Positions 51,910-60,171 of a stretch of DNA of 64,000 nucleotides are shown here, in pieces. The notes beneath the pieces are model-generated. The model was not told the origin of the DNA and made no database searches. It saw nothing but the letters and a program-made list of their open reading frames with translations. Position 1 is the stretch's first letter; each line of letters opens with the position of its first letter. The DNA is taken from positions 2,728,001-2,792,000 of the forward strand of contig NZ_AP024652.1 of NCBI RefSeq assembly GCF_019977315.1, given 5' to 3'. The DNA comes from Arthrobacter sp. StoSoilB22 (lineage in GTDB: Bacteria; Actinomycetota; Actinomycetes; Actinomycetales; Micrococcaceae). A program made the position numbers and the translations under genes.

Positions 51910-53295
51910 ATGACAACGAAGTCCATCGCGGCTCCTGCGCCAACATCCGGCCTCGGCCATTCGCTCAAGCCGCGCCAGCTCACCATGATGGGGCTAGGCA
52001 GCGCGATCGGCGCGGGCCTCTTCCTCGGCTCGGGGGCAGGCGTTCAGGCGGCCGGTCCGGCAGTCCTTATTTCCTACCTCGTCGCCGGTACGCTGATCAT
52101 CCTGGTCATGTGGGCCCTTGGCGAGATGGCGGCAGCCAACCCGAACAGCGGCGCGTTCTCCGTGTACGCGGAGAAGGCCATGGGCAAGACCGCCGGCGGA
52201 ACCATCGGCTGGTTGTGGTGGTTGCAGCTGGTAGTAGTCATTGCAGCCGAAGCCATCGGAGCAGCCGGTCTGCTGTTCTCGATCTGGCCCGTCATCCCCG
52301 TATGGGTCCTAGCGTTGGTCTTCATGGTGGTCTTCACGGGCATCAACCTTGTGGGCGTCCGCAACTTTGGTGAGTTCGAGTTCTGGTTCGCCATCCTCAA
52401 GGTCGCAGCGATCGTGATCTTCCTGCTGATCGGCGCAGCCCTGCTCTTGGGTTGGCTGCCTAACGTGCCCTCCCCCGGATTCTCAGCGTTTGGCGACTTT
52501 GCCCCCAACGGCATCGGCGGCATCGCGGCCGCCTTGTTCGTCGTGATCTTCGCCTTCGGTGGAACCGAGATCGTCAGCGTCGCCGCCGCCGAAACCGAGA
52601 ACCCCGCCCACAGCGTAGGCAAGGCCATCCGTACAGTTGTTTGGCGCATCCTGGTCTTCTACATCGGCTCGGTGTTCGTGATCGCAGCCGTCCTTCCGGT
52701 GGGATCGGAAGGATTGAAGTCCCCATTCGCCGGAGTTCTGGACCTTGCAGGAATCCCCGGCGCCGGAGCGGCCATCACCCTGGTAGCCGTCGTCGCCCTG
52801 CTGTCCGCCCTCAACGCCAACCTCTACGGCGCCTCCCGCATGATTTTCTCCCTCTCAGAGCGCGGCGAAGCTCCACGCTTCCTGTCCCGCCTGAGCGGTT
52901 CAAAGGTTCCCGTCGCCGCAGTCGGCATCTCAGTTGCCTTCGGCTTCATCGCCACGGTCCTTGAGTTGCTGTTTCCGGAGAAGATCCTGCCGGCTCTGCT
53001 GAACCTTGTGGGATCCACATGCCTCGTGGTGTGGGGCACCGCACTGGTCTCGCAGTTCATCCTGCGCCGCAGGGCTGACCGGGACGGCACCGAGCTGCCG
53101 CTGCGCATGAAGGGATTCCCCTTCCTCACCATCGTGGGCCTTGTCCTGTTGGGCCTCATCCTGGTGGTGGGCTTCGCCAACCCGGAAAGTGCCGGGCAGC
53201 TGATCGGAACGTTCATCCTGATCATGGTCATCGCCGCCGGCTGCTTCCTCAACGCCAGGGCCAAGGCTGGCAGGCAGACCACGCCGGTCGAGTAG
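51910..53295 (+). CDS. APC-family amino-acid permease
   Basis: This 461-aa membrane protein has about 12 TM segments. The first has the AAT-family motif MGLGSAIGAGLFLGSG (residues 28-43), and later segments carry FAFGGTEIVSVAAAETENP (about 215-233), typical of amino-acid/polyamine/organocation permeases such as GabP, ProY or AroP. Substrate unknown. A terminator follows at 53320, before the dehydrogenase genes. The divergent Lrp gene suggests amino-acid control. Confidence 0.94.
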   Translation: MTTKSIAAPAPTSGLGHSLKPRQLTMMGLGSAIGAGLFLGSGAGVQAAGPAVLISYLVAGTLIILVMWALGEMAAANPNSGAFSVYAEKAMGKTAGGTIGWLWWLQLVVVIAAEAIGAAGLLFSIWPVIPVWVLALVFMVVFTGINLVGVRNFGEFEFWFAILKVAAIVIFLLIGAALLLGWLPNVPSPGFSAFGDFAPNGIGGIAAALFVVIFAFGGTEIVSVAAAETENPAHSVGKAIRTVVWRILVFYIGSVFVIAAVLPVGSEGLKSPFAGVLDLAGIPGAGAAITLVAVVALLSALNANLYGASRMIFSLSERGEAPRFLSRLSGSKVPVAAVGISVAFGFIATVLELLFPEKILPALLNLVGSTCLVVWGTALVSQFILRRRADRDGTELPLRMKGFPFLTIVGLVLLGLILVVGFANPESAGQLIGTFILIMVIAAGCFLNARAKAGRQTTPVE

Positions 53296-53319
53296 CCAGC
53301 TGCTCATCATCATCATCAG

Positions 53320-53356
53320 GAAGCCCTGCACAGTTTGTACTGTGTAGGGCTTCTTT
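53320..53356 (+). terminator. Terminator after the APC permease
   Basis: GAAGCCCT paired with AGGGCTTC encloses CACAGT/ACTGTG, with a TTTG run after it. Readthrough may still allow cotranscription with the dehydrogenase genes. Confidence 0.8.
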
Positions 53357-53436
53357 GTATGCCCAAAATGTACAAAGTGTGCCGCTAGAACTGCACTGAT
53401 TGCGCACAGGCGTAATGGGTGACTAGGGTCACAGCC

Positions 53437-54489
53437 ATGACTACCAAAGCCGTGCTGGCCGCCGTCGATGATGACGCGGCCCCGCTAACCCACCATCAAC
53501 TCCGTGAGCTGTACACCCTGATGGCAGCCGTCCGGCATCTGGACACCTCAGCCGTCGCCTGGCAGCGCCAAGGCATCATCCCGGGATACGCCCCGGAGCT
53601 CGGCCAGGAGGCCGCCCAGGTAGGCAGCGGCTACGCCGTTGACCGGACCCGTGACTTCGTCTTCCCCACCTACCGAGAGATGGGCGTTGCCCGGGCGATG
53701 GGCCTGGACATGGTGGGCTACATGTCCACCCATAAGGCCACGTGGCACGGTGGTATGTACAACCCGTTGGAATCCAGGTTCGCACCCATTCAGGCCGTGG
53801 TTGCGGGCTCCGTCCTGCACGCTGTCGGCTGGGCCCATGGCCAAACCCTTTCCGGCCACGCGGAGGGTGAAACGGGCGTTGCCATGACGTACTTCGGCGA
53901 CGGCGCCTCCTCGCAGGGCGACGTCCACGAAGCCATGAACTTCGCGGCAGTCATGAAGGCTCCCGTGGTGTTCTTCATCCAGAACAACGGCTGGGCCATC
54001 TCCCTCCCCACGGAACGCCAGGTAGCCGGCGGATCGGTCGCGGCTCGCGCTGCCGGGTACGGAATCCCGTCCCTGCAGGTGGACGGAAATGACGTGGTAG
54101 CTGTTTTCGAAGCCACTCGTTCCGCTTTAGCGCACTGCCGCGCCGGCAACGGACCCGTGGTGATTGAAGCCATGACCTACCGCCGCGGGCCGCACTCCAC
54201 CGCCGACGATCCCGGCCGCTACCGCACGCTGGACGAGGAACGCACCGACGCCGGCGAGGATCCGCTGGAGCGCTTCAGGCAGCGGCTGCTCGACGAAGGG
54301 GTTGCAGACGAGGCCTTCTTCGCCGAAGCGCAGCGGAAGGCCGAAGAAGAAGAGGAAGCCATCCGTACCGGCATCGAGGACCTGGGCCCCCGCCCCGGCG
54401 CCGAAATGTTCGGCCTGGTCTTCCAGGAACCAACGCCCGCCCTTCAATCCCAGGCCACCGCGTGGCGCGAGGAGTCCGAACATGTCTGA
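53437..54489 (+). CDS. 2-oxoacid dehydrogenase E1 alpha subunit (ThDP)
   Basis: This 350-aa subunit has the ThDP-binding GDGASSQGDVHEAMNFAAVMKAPVVFFIQNNGWA (about 157-190) and the E1-alpha signature YRRGPHSTADDPGRYR. The N-terminal IPGYAPELGQEAAQVGSGYA, DFVFPTYREMGVARAMG is like actinobacterial branched-chain 2-oxoacid/pyruvate dehydrogenase E1 alpha. The start is ATG 53437. The E1 beta start overlaps its stop by 8 nt. The permease/Lrp context suggests amino-acid breakdown, with substrate left open. Confidence 0.94.
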   Translation: MTTKAVLAAVDDDAAPLTHHQLRELYTLMAAVRHLDTSAVAWQRQGIIPGYAPELGQEAAQVGSGYAVDRTRDFVFPTYREMGVARAMGLDMVGYMSTHKATWHGGMYNPLESRFAPIQAVVAGSVLHAVGWAHGQTLSGHAEGETGVAMTYFGDGASSQGDVHEAMNFAAVMKAPVVFFIQNNGWAISLPTERQVAGGSVAARAAGYGIPSLQVDGNDVVAVFEATRSALAHCRAGNGPVVIEAMTYRRGPHSTADDPGRYRTLDEERTDAGEDPLERFRQRLLDEGVADEAFFAEAQRKAEEEEEAIRTGIEDLGPRPGAEMFGLVFQEPTPALQSQATAWREESEHV

Positions 54490-55555
54490 GACCATGACTG
54501 CCTTGCCAGGCATTGAAGCTGCCGCAGCTGGCGTTCAGCAACTGTCCATGCAGCAAGCACTCAACCGTGCCCTGGACGAGATCCTGGCCGAGAACCCCAA
54601 GGCGGTCATCTTTGGCGAGGACTGCGGCCGGCTGGGCGGCGTCTTCCGCATCACCGACGGCCTCCAGGCAAAGCACGGCGAGGACCGCGTCTTCGACACC
54701 CCGCTTGCCGAATCCGGCATCCTCGGAATGTCCGTGGGCCTGGCCGTGGCAGGCTTCCACCCCATCCCCGAAGTCCAGTTCGACGGCTTCGCGTATCCGG
54801 CCATCAACCAGATCGTCTGCCAGATCGCACGGATGAACTACCGCAGCCGCGGGACCCTGCCCATGCCCATCACCCTGCGCGTGCCCAGCTTTGGCGGTAT
54901 CCGTGCACCCGAGCACCACGGAGAGTCCTTGGAGGCGCTCTTCGCCCACGTTCCGGGGCTCAAAGTGGTATCACCGTCCACCCCGAACGATGCCTACCAC
55001 CTGCTCAAGTACGCGGCAGCTCGACCGGACCCGGTCATTTTCATGGAACCGAAGTCCCGCTATTGGCAGAAGGGACCGGTGGACCTCACCTCGGTGGATG
55101 CGGCCACTGCAGCGCACGACGGCGGAGCGGACAACGGCAGCAACCTCACCGGCGCCCGCGTGGCGAGGGAAGGCAGGCACCTGACCCTCGTGGCGTGGGG
55201 CGCCATGGTGGCCCGTTGCCTGCAGGTTGCCGAACTGGCGGCCGAAGACGGCATCGACGTCGAAGTCCTGGACCTTCGCTGGCTGAAACCGATCGACGCG
55301 GAAGCGTTGGCGACCTCCGTCGGGAAGACGCGCCGCGCCGTCGTCGTCCATGAAGCGCCGCTGACCTCAGGCCTGGGCGCCGAAGTGGCCCAACTCATCA
55401 CGCAGAGCTGTTTCGCGACGCTCAAAGCGCCGGTGGAACGCGTGACGGGCTTCGACGTGCCCTATCCCTCCGGAGACCTGGAAGACGAATACATCCCCAA
55501 CATCGACCGCATCCTCTTTGGGATCCAACGCGTACTGGAGTACCGCCGTGGCTGA
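54482..55555 (+). CDS. 2-oxoacid dehydrogenase E1 beta subunit
   Basis: This 357-aa subunit forms the alpha2beta2 E1 with the preceding gene. Signatures are NPKAVIFGEDCGRLGGVFRIT, DRVFDTPLAESGILGMSVGLAVAG and EVQFDGFAYPAINQIVCQIARM, with a C-terminal transketolase domain (VEVLDLRWLKPIDAE). It is closest in pattern to branched-chain/pyruvate types. The start at 54482 overlaps E1 alpha; longer in-frame sequence upstream is inside that gene. The lipoyl-domain gene overlaps its stop by 8 nt. Confidence 0.94.
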   Translation: MSETMTALPGIEAAAAGVQQLSMQQALNRALDEILAENPKAVIFGEDCGRLGGVFRITDGLQAKHGEDRVFDTPLAESGILGMSVGLAVAGFHPIPEVQFDGFAYPAINQIVCQIARMNYRSRGTLPMPITLRVPSFGGIRAPEHHGESLEALFAHVPGLKVVSPSTPNDAYHLLKYAAARPDPVIFMEPKSRYWQKGPVDLTSVDAATAAHDGGADNGSNLTGARVAREGRHLTLVAWGAMVARCLQVAELAAEDGIDVEVLDLRWLKPIDAEALATSVGKTRRAVVVHEAPLTSGLGAEVAQLITQSCFATLKAPVERVTGFDVPYPSGDLEDEYIPNIDRILFGIQRVLEYRRG

Positions 55556-55877
55556 AATTTCCTTCCCCCTTCCGGACCTCGGCGAGGGCTTGATTGAGGC
55601 AACAGTGCTGGACTGGCTCGTGGAGCCCGGTCAGCAGGTGGAACGCAACCAGGCGATCGTGGAGTTGGAAACCACCAAGTCGGCCCTCGAATTGCCCAGC
55701 CCGCAGGCGGGTAAAGTGGTGCGTATTCACGGAGCGCCCGGTGACACGATCAACGTTGGCGAGCCGCTGATCGTGTTCGAGGTTCCGGATGACACTGCCG
55801 GGATCGTGGGCACTGTTCCGAAGGACGAAGCACCCAAGCGCCGGGTCCGCCTGAGCGCCGTACTGGATGAGGACTGA
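55548..55877 (+). CDS. Stand-alone lipoyl-domain protein (E2 fragment)
   Basis: This 109-aa protein is a single biotinyl/lipoyl-attachment domain: ISFPLPDLGEGLIEA, then VELETTKSALELPSP with the lipoyl Lys44. The remaining 30 residues (DDTAGIVGTVPKDEAPKRRVRLSAVLDED) form a linker that stops before any subunit-binding or catalytic acyltransferase domain. A full E2 would have 400 or more residues. The start is GTG 55548, overlapping the E1 beta stop (GTGGCTGA). It would carry acyl groups for the E1 pair, but the acyl acceptor step has no normal E2 here. Confidence 0.9.
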   Translation: MAEISFPLPDLGEGLIEATVLDWLVEPGQQVERNQAIVELETTKSALELPSPQAGKVVRIHGAPGDTINVGEPLIVFEVPDDTAGIVGTVPKDEAPKRRVRLSAVLDED

Positions 55878-55881
55878 CGTG

Positions 55882-56709
55882 ATGACCGGAAGGCACACCA
55901 TGGAACAGCACGGGCACACAGTGGAGGGCACCGACCCCGGACTGTTCGTGGAAGTCCATGAGCCGACTACCGACGCCGGGCTGCGCCCCGTCCTGCTGAT
56001 CCATGGCTTCTCTTCCTCCACGAAACTGAACTGGGTGGACAGCGGTTGGATCACCACGCTTCAGGACGCAGGGCGCCGGGTCATCACCGTAGACCTGCCC
56101 GGTCACGGCCGGAGCCACTCCCCTGAGGACCTGGATTCGTACACGCCCAGCCGCATCCGCGCCGACCTTCTCCAAATAGTGACCGACGCCGGCGCCCGGC
56201 CCCTGCGCGAAGGCGATCCTTCCACGGGACTGGACGTCATTGGCTACTCGCTCGGTTCCAGGCTGGCGTGGGAGTTCGGCGCCACCCAGCCGGACCTCGT
56301 TCACCGCATCGTCCTGGGCGGGCCGAGCTCGGCGGATCCGTTGGCAGCTTTCGACCTCGTGGCCGCGCAGCGGCATCTGGCCGACGGTACACCCATCGAG
56401 GACGGGTCCACGGCAGGCCTGCTGAAGATGGCCCAAATGCTTCCAAGCAACAACCTGTTTGCCATGTTGTCGCTCATCGAAGCCATCAAGGGCGAACCTT
56501 TCGATCCTGCAGAGGCCGCCCCTCACATGCCACTGCTGCTCGTGGCAGGAGAGAAAGACGAACGGGCAGCCACCATGCCGGAGCTGGCCTCCATTGCCGG
56601 CAAGCGTGGCGGCATGGTGGAGACCCTGGTGATCCCGGGACGCACCCACACCAATGTCATTACTAGCCGGGCTTTCAAGGAAGCTGCGGTCGAGTTCCTC
56701 GGCGTGTAG
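55882..56709 (+). CDS. Alpha/beta-fold hydrolase, AcoC-like C-terminal part
   Basis: This 275-aa alpha/beta hydrolase has LLIHGFSSS (oxyanion region), nucleophile Ser123 in GYSLGS, an acid in AGEKDER and a C-terminal His in GRTHTN, all in canonical order. The start is uncertain: ATG 55882 follows GAGG, ATG 55900 follows GGAAGG, and ATG 55867 overlaps the lipoyl gene. The lipoyl protein plus this hydrolase add up to about the size of acetoin dehydrogenase AcoC (lipoyl plus hydrolase, about 370 aa), as if that protein were split in two. The gap from the lipoyl stop is 4 nt. Confidence 0.9.
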   Translation: MTGRHTMEQHGHTVEGTDPGLFVEVHEPTTDAGLRPVLLIHGFSSSTKLNWVDSGWITTLQDAGRRVITVDLPGHGRSHSPEDLDSYTPSRIRADLLQIVTDAGARPLREGDPSTGLDVIGYSLGSRLAWEFGATQPDLVHRIVLGGPSSADPLAAFDLVAAQRHLADGTPIEDGSTAGLLKMAQMLPSNNLFAMLSLIEAIKGEPFDPAEAAPHMPLLLVAGEKDERAATMPELASIAGKRGGMVETLVIPGRTHTNVITSRAFKEAAVEFLGV

Positions 56710-56712
56710 GTC

Positions 56713-57126
56713 TCAGCGGGCCAGTCGCTCCGCGTTCAGGCTCATGCGCTCCAACACGCTCAGGGCCATCGCGTACTCGTCAATGCCTATGCCCATGGAC
56801 AGGTCCTGACGCGCATCTTCCACCAAGCGCTGGGCCTCGTGGTATTTCTCGCGGCCCCGGTCGCTCAGCGCCAGCCTGTCGTCGATCATGATGATCATTC
56901 CCCGCCCCACCAAGGCCGCAAGTTCGCGTTCGCGCAGCCGGGAATCGCCGCCCCACAGCGGCTGCAGGATGTCCTCCAATCGATCCGGCCGCATGGCACC
57001 CTCCGATAGCGTGCCCAAGGTGTGCCATTGGCGCCGGGTGAGTTTGATCCTGGCCAGGGTGGCGTCCAGCTGTATTTCCAGTGCGGCGTCGAGCCTCTTG
57101 ATCCAATATCCGATGGGCTTGTTCAC
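56713..57126 (-). CDS. Small MarR-like winged-helix regulator
   Basis: This 137-aa protein has the MarR-like arrangement: helix IQLDATLARIKLTRRQWHTLGTL, a recognition region SRLRERELAALVGRGMI, wing-like DDRLALSDRGREKYHEAQRL, and a C-terminal helix. It is convergent with the hydrolase gene (4 nt between stops). Its own target is not visible. It may instead be a short MarR/DUF-type regulator, since the recognition helix is poorly conserved. Confidence 0.8.
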   Translation of the reverse strand: MNKPIGYWIKRLDAALEIQLDATLARIKLTRRQWHTLGTLSEGAMRPDRLEDILQPLWGGDSRLRERELAALVGRGMIIMIDDRLALSDRGREKYHEAQRLVEDARQDLSMGIGIDEYAMALSVLERMSLNAERLAR

Positions 57127-57218
57127 AAGGCCATGCTTTCAGTGGGCGCGCCACCGGGCAAGGTGTGGACTGTAGGCTTGGGAGTGCAACGAATTACGTG
57201 GAAGTGGAGCAGATGGGC

Positions 57219-57881
57219 ATGCGTTTCAAGGACCGCGCGGAAGCCGGTCGACGCCTGGCTGAAGCACTCCCCCAACTGAGGGAACGGCCAGACACCATCG
57301 TCCTGGGCCTGGCCCGTGGTGGAGTCCCGGTAGCCGCAGCCGCGGCCGCAGAACTGTACCTGCCGTTTGGCGCCGTGCTGGTCCGAAAATTGGGGATCCC
57401 CGGCCGTGACGAGACCGCTTTCGGGGCGCTGGCGTGGTCGCAGGGCGACGTCCTGCGAATGGTCAACAGGCCCCTGAAGGAGCTCATTCTCGCGCACGGA
57501 ATCTCCCAGTCCGCTTTGGATGCCGTGGAAACCCATGAACGTTCCGAACTCATCCGCCGTGCCCACAAATACCCCGGCATCGAGCACGATCTTCGCGGAA
57601 AAACAGTGGTGTTGGCCGACGACGGACTGGCCACCGGCGCCACCATGCGGGCAGCCGTGGAGGCCGTCCGGGCCGGCGGGGCCGGCACCGTCATCGCTGC
57701 AGTGCCGGTCGCCTCCCTGGAGGCCTCAACCTCCTTGGCCCGGGTCTGCGACGTTGTGATCGCGTTGCACACGCCCGGCAAGTTCCATGCAGTTGGCGCA
57801 TTTTATGAACGCTTCGAGCAATTGTCCGACGCCGACGTCGTAGGCCAGTTGGAAGGTGCCGGTGCCAGCGGCCGTAAGTAG
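57219..57881 (+). CDS. Phosphoribosyltransferase-domain protein
   Basis: This 220-aa protein has the type I PRTase fold with PRPP-binding VVLADDGLATGATMRAAVEA (about 128-147) and N-terminal DTIVLGLARGGVPVAAAAA. Such proteins are often annotated as phosphoribosyltransferase or dienelactone-hydrolase-linked regulators in actinobacteria; the base substrate is not clear. ATG 57219 has GGAG 9 nt upstream, and ATG 57213 is the alternative. A bidirectional terminator follows. Confidence 0.88.
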   Translation: MRFKDRAEAGRRLAEALPQLRERPDTIVLGLARGGVPVAAAAAAELYLPFGAVLVRKLGIPGRDETAFGALAWSQGDVLRMVNRPLKELILAHGISQSALDAVETHERSELIRRAHKYPGIEHDLRGKTVVLADDGLATGATMRAAVEAVRAGGAGTVIAAVPVASLEASTSLARVCDVVIALHTPGKFHAVGAFYERFEQLSDADVVGQLEGAGASGRK

Positions 57882-57902
57882 CCGCCGTCGTGGTCTGAAC
57901 GC

Positions 57903-57943
57903 AAAGACGGGCGCGGTCCCTGTGGACCACACCCGTCTTTTGT
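57903..57943. terminator. Bidirectional terminator
   Basis: AAAGACGGG pairs with CCCGTCTTT, with an inner GGTCC/GGACC stem, followed by TTTG on the plus strand and preceded by A-rich sequence. It separates the PRTase gene from the convergent MFS gene. Confidence 0.85.
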
Positions 57944-57953
57944 TTGCCATTTG

Positions 57954-59288
57954 TTAGTGGTGGACGCTGTACCCCAGCGGACGGCCACGGGTTTCCTTGG
58001 CCAAAATCACGCCAATTGCGGAGATCACGCAGAGAACCATGATGTAGATGCCCACCGATCCGGACCACTTGGTGGTATCCAGGAGAGCTTGGGCAATGAG
58101 CGGAGCGAAAGCGCCGCCCAGGATTGCACCGAGCGCGTAGCCGATGGAAATTCCCGAGTACCGGACCTGGGCCGGGAACATCTCCGCATACATGGCGGAC
58201 ATTGGACCGTAGGACAGACCCAGTCCGATAGTGAGGACGAACAGTGCAGTTCCGTAGAGCACGATGTCCTTGGAATCGATCAGCACAAACATGGGAATCA
58301 TCCACGCGAAGACCAGGCCATAACCGATCAGGAACGTCTTGACGCGACCAATCTTGTCCGACAACCAACCGCCCACCATGGTGAAGATGAGCCACCCGAA
58401 GGACGCAATGGTGGTGGCCAGCAAGACCTGAGGCGTAGGCATCTTCAAGGTACGTGTGGCGTAGGAGATGAAGAAGGCGATCAGCAGGTAGCCGGCAGCG
58501 TTGTTGGCGATGAAGATCAAGGCAGCAAGAACAACTTCTTTCTTGTTCTTACGGAACAGTTCACCCAGGGGCGCCTTGCTTTCAGCCTTGCGCTGGGCGA
58601 TCTCCTTGAAGACGGGGCTCTCACCAACGGCGCGACGGATCAGGTATCCCACCACGATGAGGACCACGGACAGCAGGAACGGCACACGCCATCCCCAAGA
58701 GGCAAAGTCTTCCTTGGACATCCCCGACTGCAGCAGGAACAACAGCCCCGTGGCCAGGATCATGCCGATCGGAACACCGATCTGCGGGTAGGCGCCGAAA
58801 AGCCCGCGCTTCTTCAGAGGTGCATGCTCCACGGCCATCAGTGCAGCGCCGCCCCATTCCCCACCGGCCGAGAATCCCTGGACAACGCGCAGGGTGATCA
58901 GCAGGACGGGGGCCCAAAGGCCAATAGTGGCGTAGGTGGGCAGTAGGCCGATCAGCGCAGTGGCAGCACCCATCATCACCAGCGTCATGACAAGCACAGC
59001 CTTGCGGCCCATCCTGTCGCCGAGGTGTCCGGCCACAAAGGCCCCGAGGGGACGGAACAGGAAGCTGATGCCGATCGTGGCGAAAGACAGGAGCTGGGCT
59101 ACTCCCGGGTTGGACTTCTCCAAGGGAGAAAGGAACAACGGCGCCAACAGGGTGGCGGTGAGCTGGGCGAAAATGAAGAAGTCGTACCACTCAATGGTGG
59201 TGCCCACCAACGTCCCGGCCAGTACCCTGCGCTCCTCGCGCTTGCTGCTGGGTCCTGACGGAGAGTCGACAGTGGAAGTTGCGGTCAT
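57954..59288 (-). CDS. MFS transporter, metabolite:H+ symporter (MHS) family
   Basis: This 444-aa protein has 12 TM segments. The MHS-type signatures are GTTIEWYDFFIFAQLTATLL (N-terminus), AGHLGDRMGRKAVLVMTL (loop 2-3) and QGFSAGGEWGGAALM. Relatives carry shikimate, citrate, proline/betaine or 2-oxoglutarate in symport with protons. Here the substrate is unknown. It is divergent from the IclR regulator gene, with an imperfect palindrome between them. Confidence 0.94.
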   Translation of the reverse strand: MTATSTVDSPSGPSSKREERRVLAGTLVGTTIEWYDFFIFAQLTATLLAPLFLSPLEKSNPGVAQLLSFATIGISFLFRPLGAFVAGHLGDRMGRKAVLVMTLVMMGAATALIGLLPTYATIGLWAPVLLITLRVVQGFSAGGEWGGAALMAVEHAPLKKRGLFGAYPQIGVPIGMILATGLLFLLQSGMSKEDFASWGWRVPFLLSVVLIVVGYLIRRAVGESPVFKEIAQRKAESKAPLGELFRKNKKEVVLAALIFIANNAAGYLLIAFFISYATRTLKMPTPQVLLATTIASFGWLIFTMVGGWLSDKIGRVKTFLIGYGLVFAWMIPMFVLIDSKDIVLYGTALFVLTIGLGLSYGPMSAMYAEMFPAQVRYSGISIGYALGAILGGAFAPLIAQALLDTTKWSGSVGIYIMVLCVISAIGVILAKETRGRPLGYSVHH

Positions 59289-59334
59289 TGGAACTCCATG
59301 GGGTGAGAGTGACTGGTCGGCGCTTGACGTGCAT

Positions 59335-59356
59335 TAACCGACAGAACGGTCAGTTA
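59335..59356. promoter_or_regulatory. Candidate IclR operator
   Basis: TAACCGACAGAACGGTCAGTTA is an imperfect palindrome (TAACnGAC with GTCnGTTA). It lies in the 138-bp gap between the divergent MFS and IclR genes, and is placed 47 nt upstream of the MFS start and 71 nt upstream of the IclR start. This is where an IclR protein would control both. Confidence 0.6.
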
Positions 59357-59426
59357 GGAAAGAATACTACAACCTGTGAGCCAAAGCACAGACCCCTGCG
59401 GTGTGGGCCACCATAGAATGGTTCGC

Positions 59427-60164
59427 ATGAACCCCCGCAGCGACGTCAAGGGCCCAACGGAAGCACCAACGCAAGCTCCGCCGTCGCAAACCCTCTCACG
59501 CGGAATCCGCGCGCTGGAGATTCTGGCGGCCGCCGAAAGGCCCCTCAGCATCGCCGAACTCACCGAGGCCCTTGGCGTACACCGTTCCGTGGCCTACCGG
59601 ATCCTGCGGACGCTGGAAGACCACTCGCTGCTGGTGCGCGACGACTCCGGGCGCGTTCAACCCGGCCCGGGCCTGTCCGTCCTGGCCCGCGGTGTTTCAA
59701 GAAGCCTGCAAACTGCGGCGCTGCCCGAGCTCACCCAACTTGCCAACACGCTGCATATGACCGCCTTCGTCGCAGTCTGGGACCACCAGGAGTGCGTCAA
59801 CCTTGTCACCGTTGAACCGCGGCACTCCGGCGCCGCCCTGGCCCAGCACCCGGGCAACCGCCACCCCATCGCCACCGGCGCCCCCGGGATCGCCATCCAA
59901 TCAACCATGACCGAAGAGCGCTGGCAGCAGGTAGGCGCTCCGAACCCCTACCGCGCCGAAGCCCACGAAGCCCGCCGCCTGGGGTACGCCACCAGCCACG
60001 ACGAAGTCATTGCAGGATTGTCCTCCATTGCCGCCCCCATCAGGGTCCCGGGCGGGCGGCCGGCAGCGATCGCCGTCGTCTATATCCGCTTGGATCAGGA
60101 CCCCGACGAAGTCGGCAAAGCGCTCGCGGACAGCGCTGCCCGAATCGAAAGCCAACTGGCCTGA
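59427..60164 (+). CDS. IclR-family transcriptional regulator
   Basis: This 245-aa protein has a winged helix (RALEILAAAERPLSIAELTEALGVHRSVAYRILRTLE, about 25-62) and a C-terminal IclR ligand domain (HPIATGAPGIAIQST, GYATSHDEVIAGLSSIAAPI). ATG 59427 is chosen; in-frame starts at 59376 and 59418 lie upstream. It is divergent from the MHS-type transporter and probably controls it. Its ligand, likely an organic acid, is not known. Confidence 0.92.
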   Translation: MNPRSDVKGPTEAPTQAPPSQTLSRGIRALEILAAAERPLSIAELTEALGVHRSVAYRILRTLEDHSLLVRDDSGRVQPGPGLSVLARGVSRSLQTAALPELTQLANTLHMTAFVAVWDHQECVNLVTVEPRHSGAALAQHPGNRHPIATGAPGIAIQSTMTEERWQQVGAPNPYRAEAHEARRLGYATSHDEVIAGLSSIAAPIRVPGGRPAAIAVVYIRLDQDPDEVGKALADSAARIESQLA

Positions 60165-60171
60165 CGCTGCG

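Noticed and set aside
53302..53318. CATCATCAT microsatellite-like run
   Set aside because: It is short and sits between a stop codon and a terminator; nothing suggests function.
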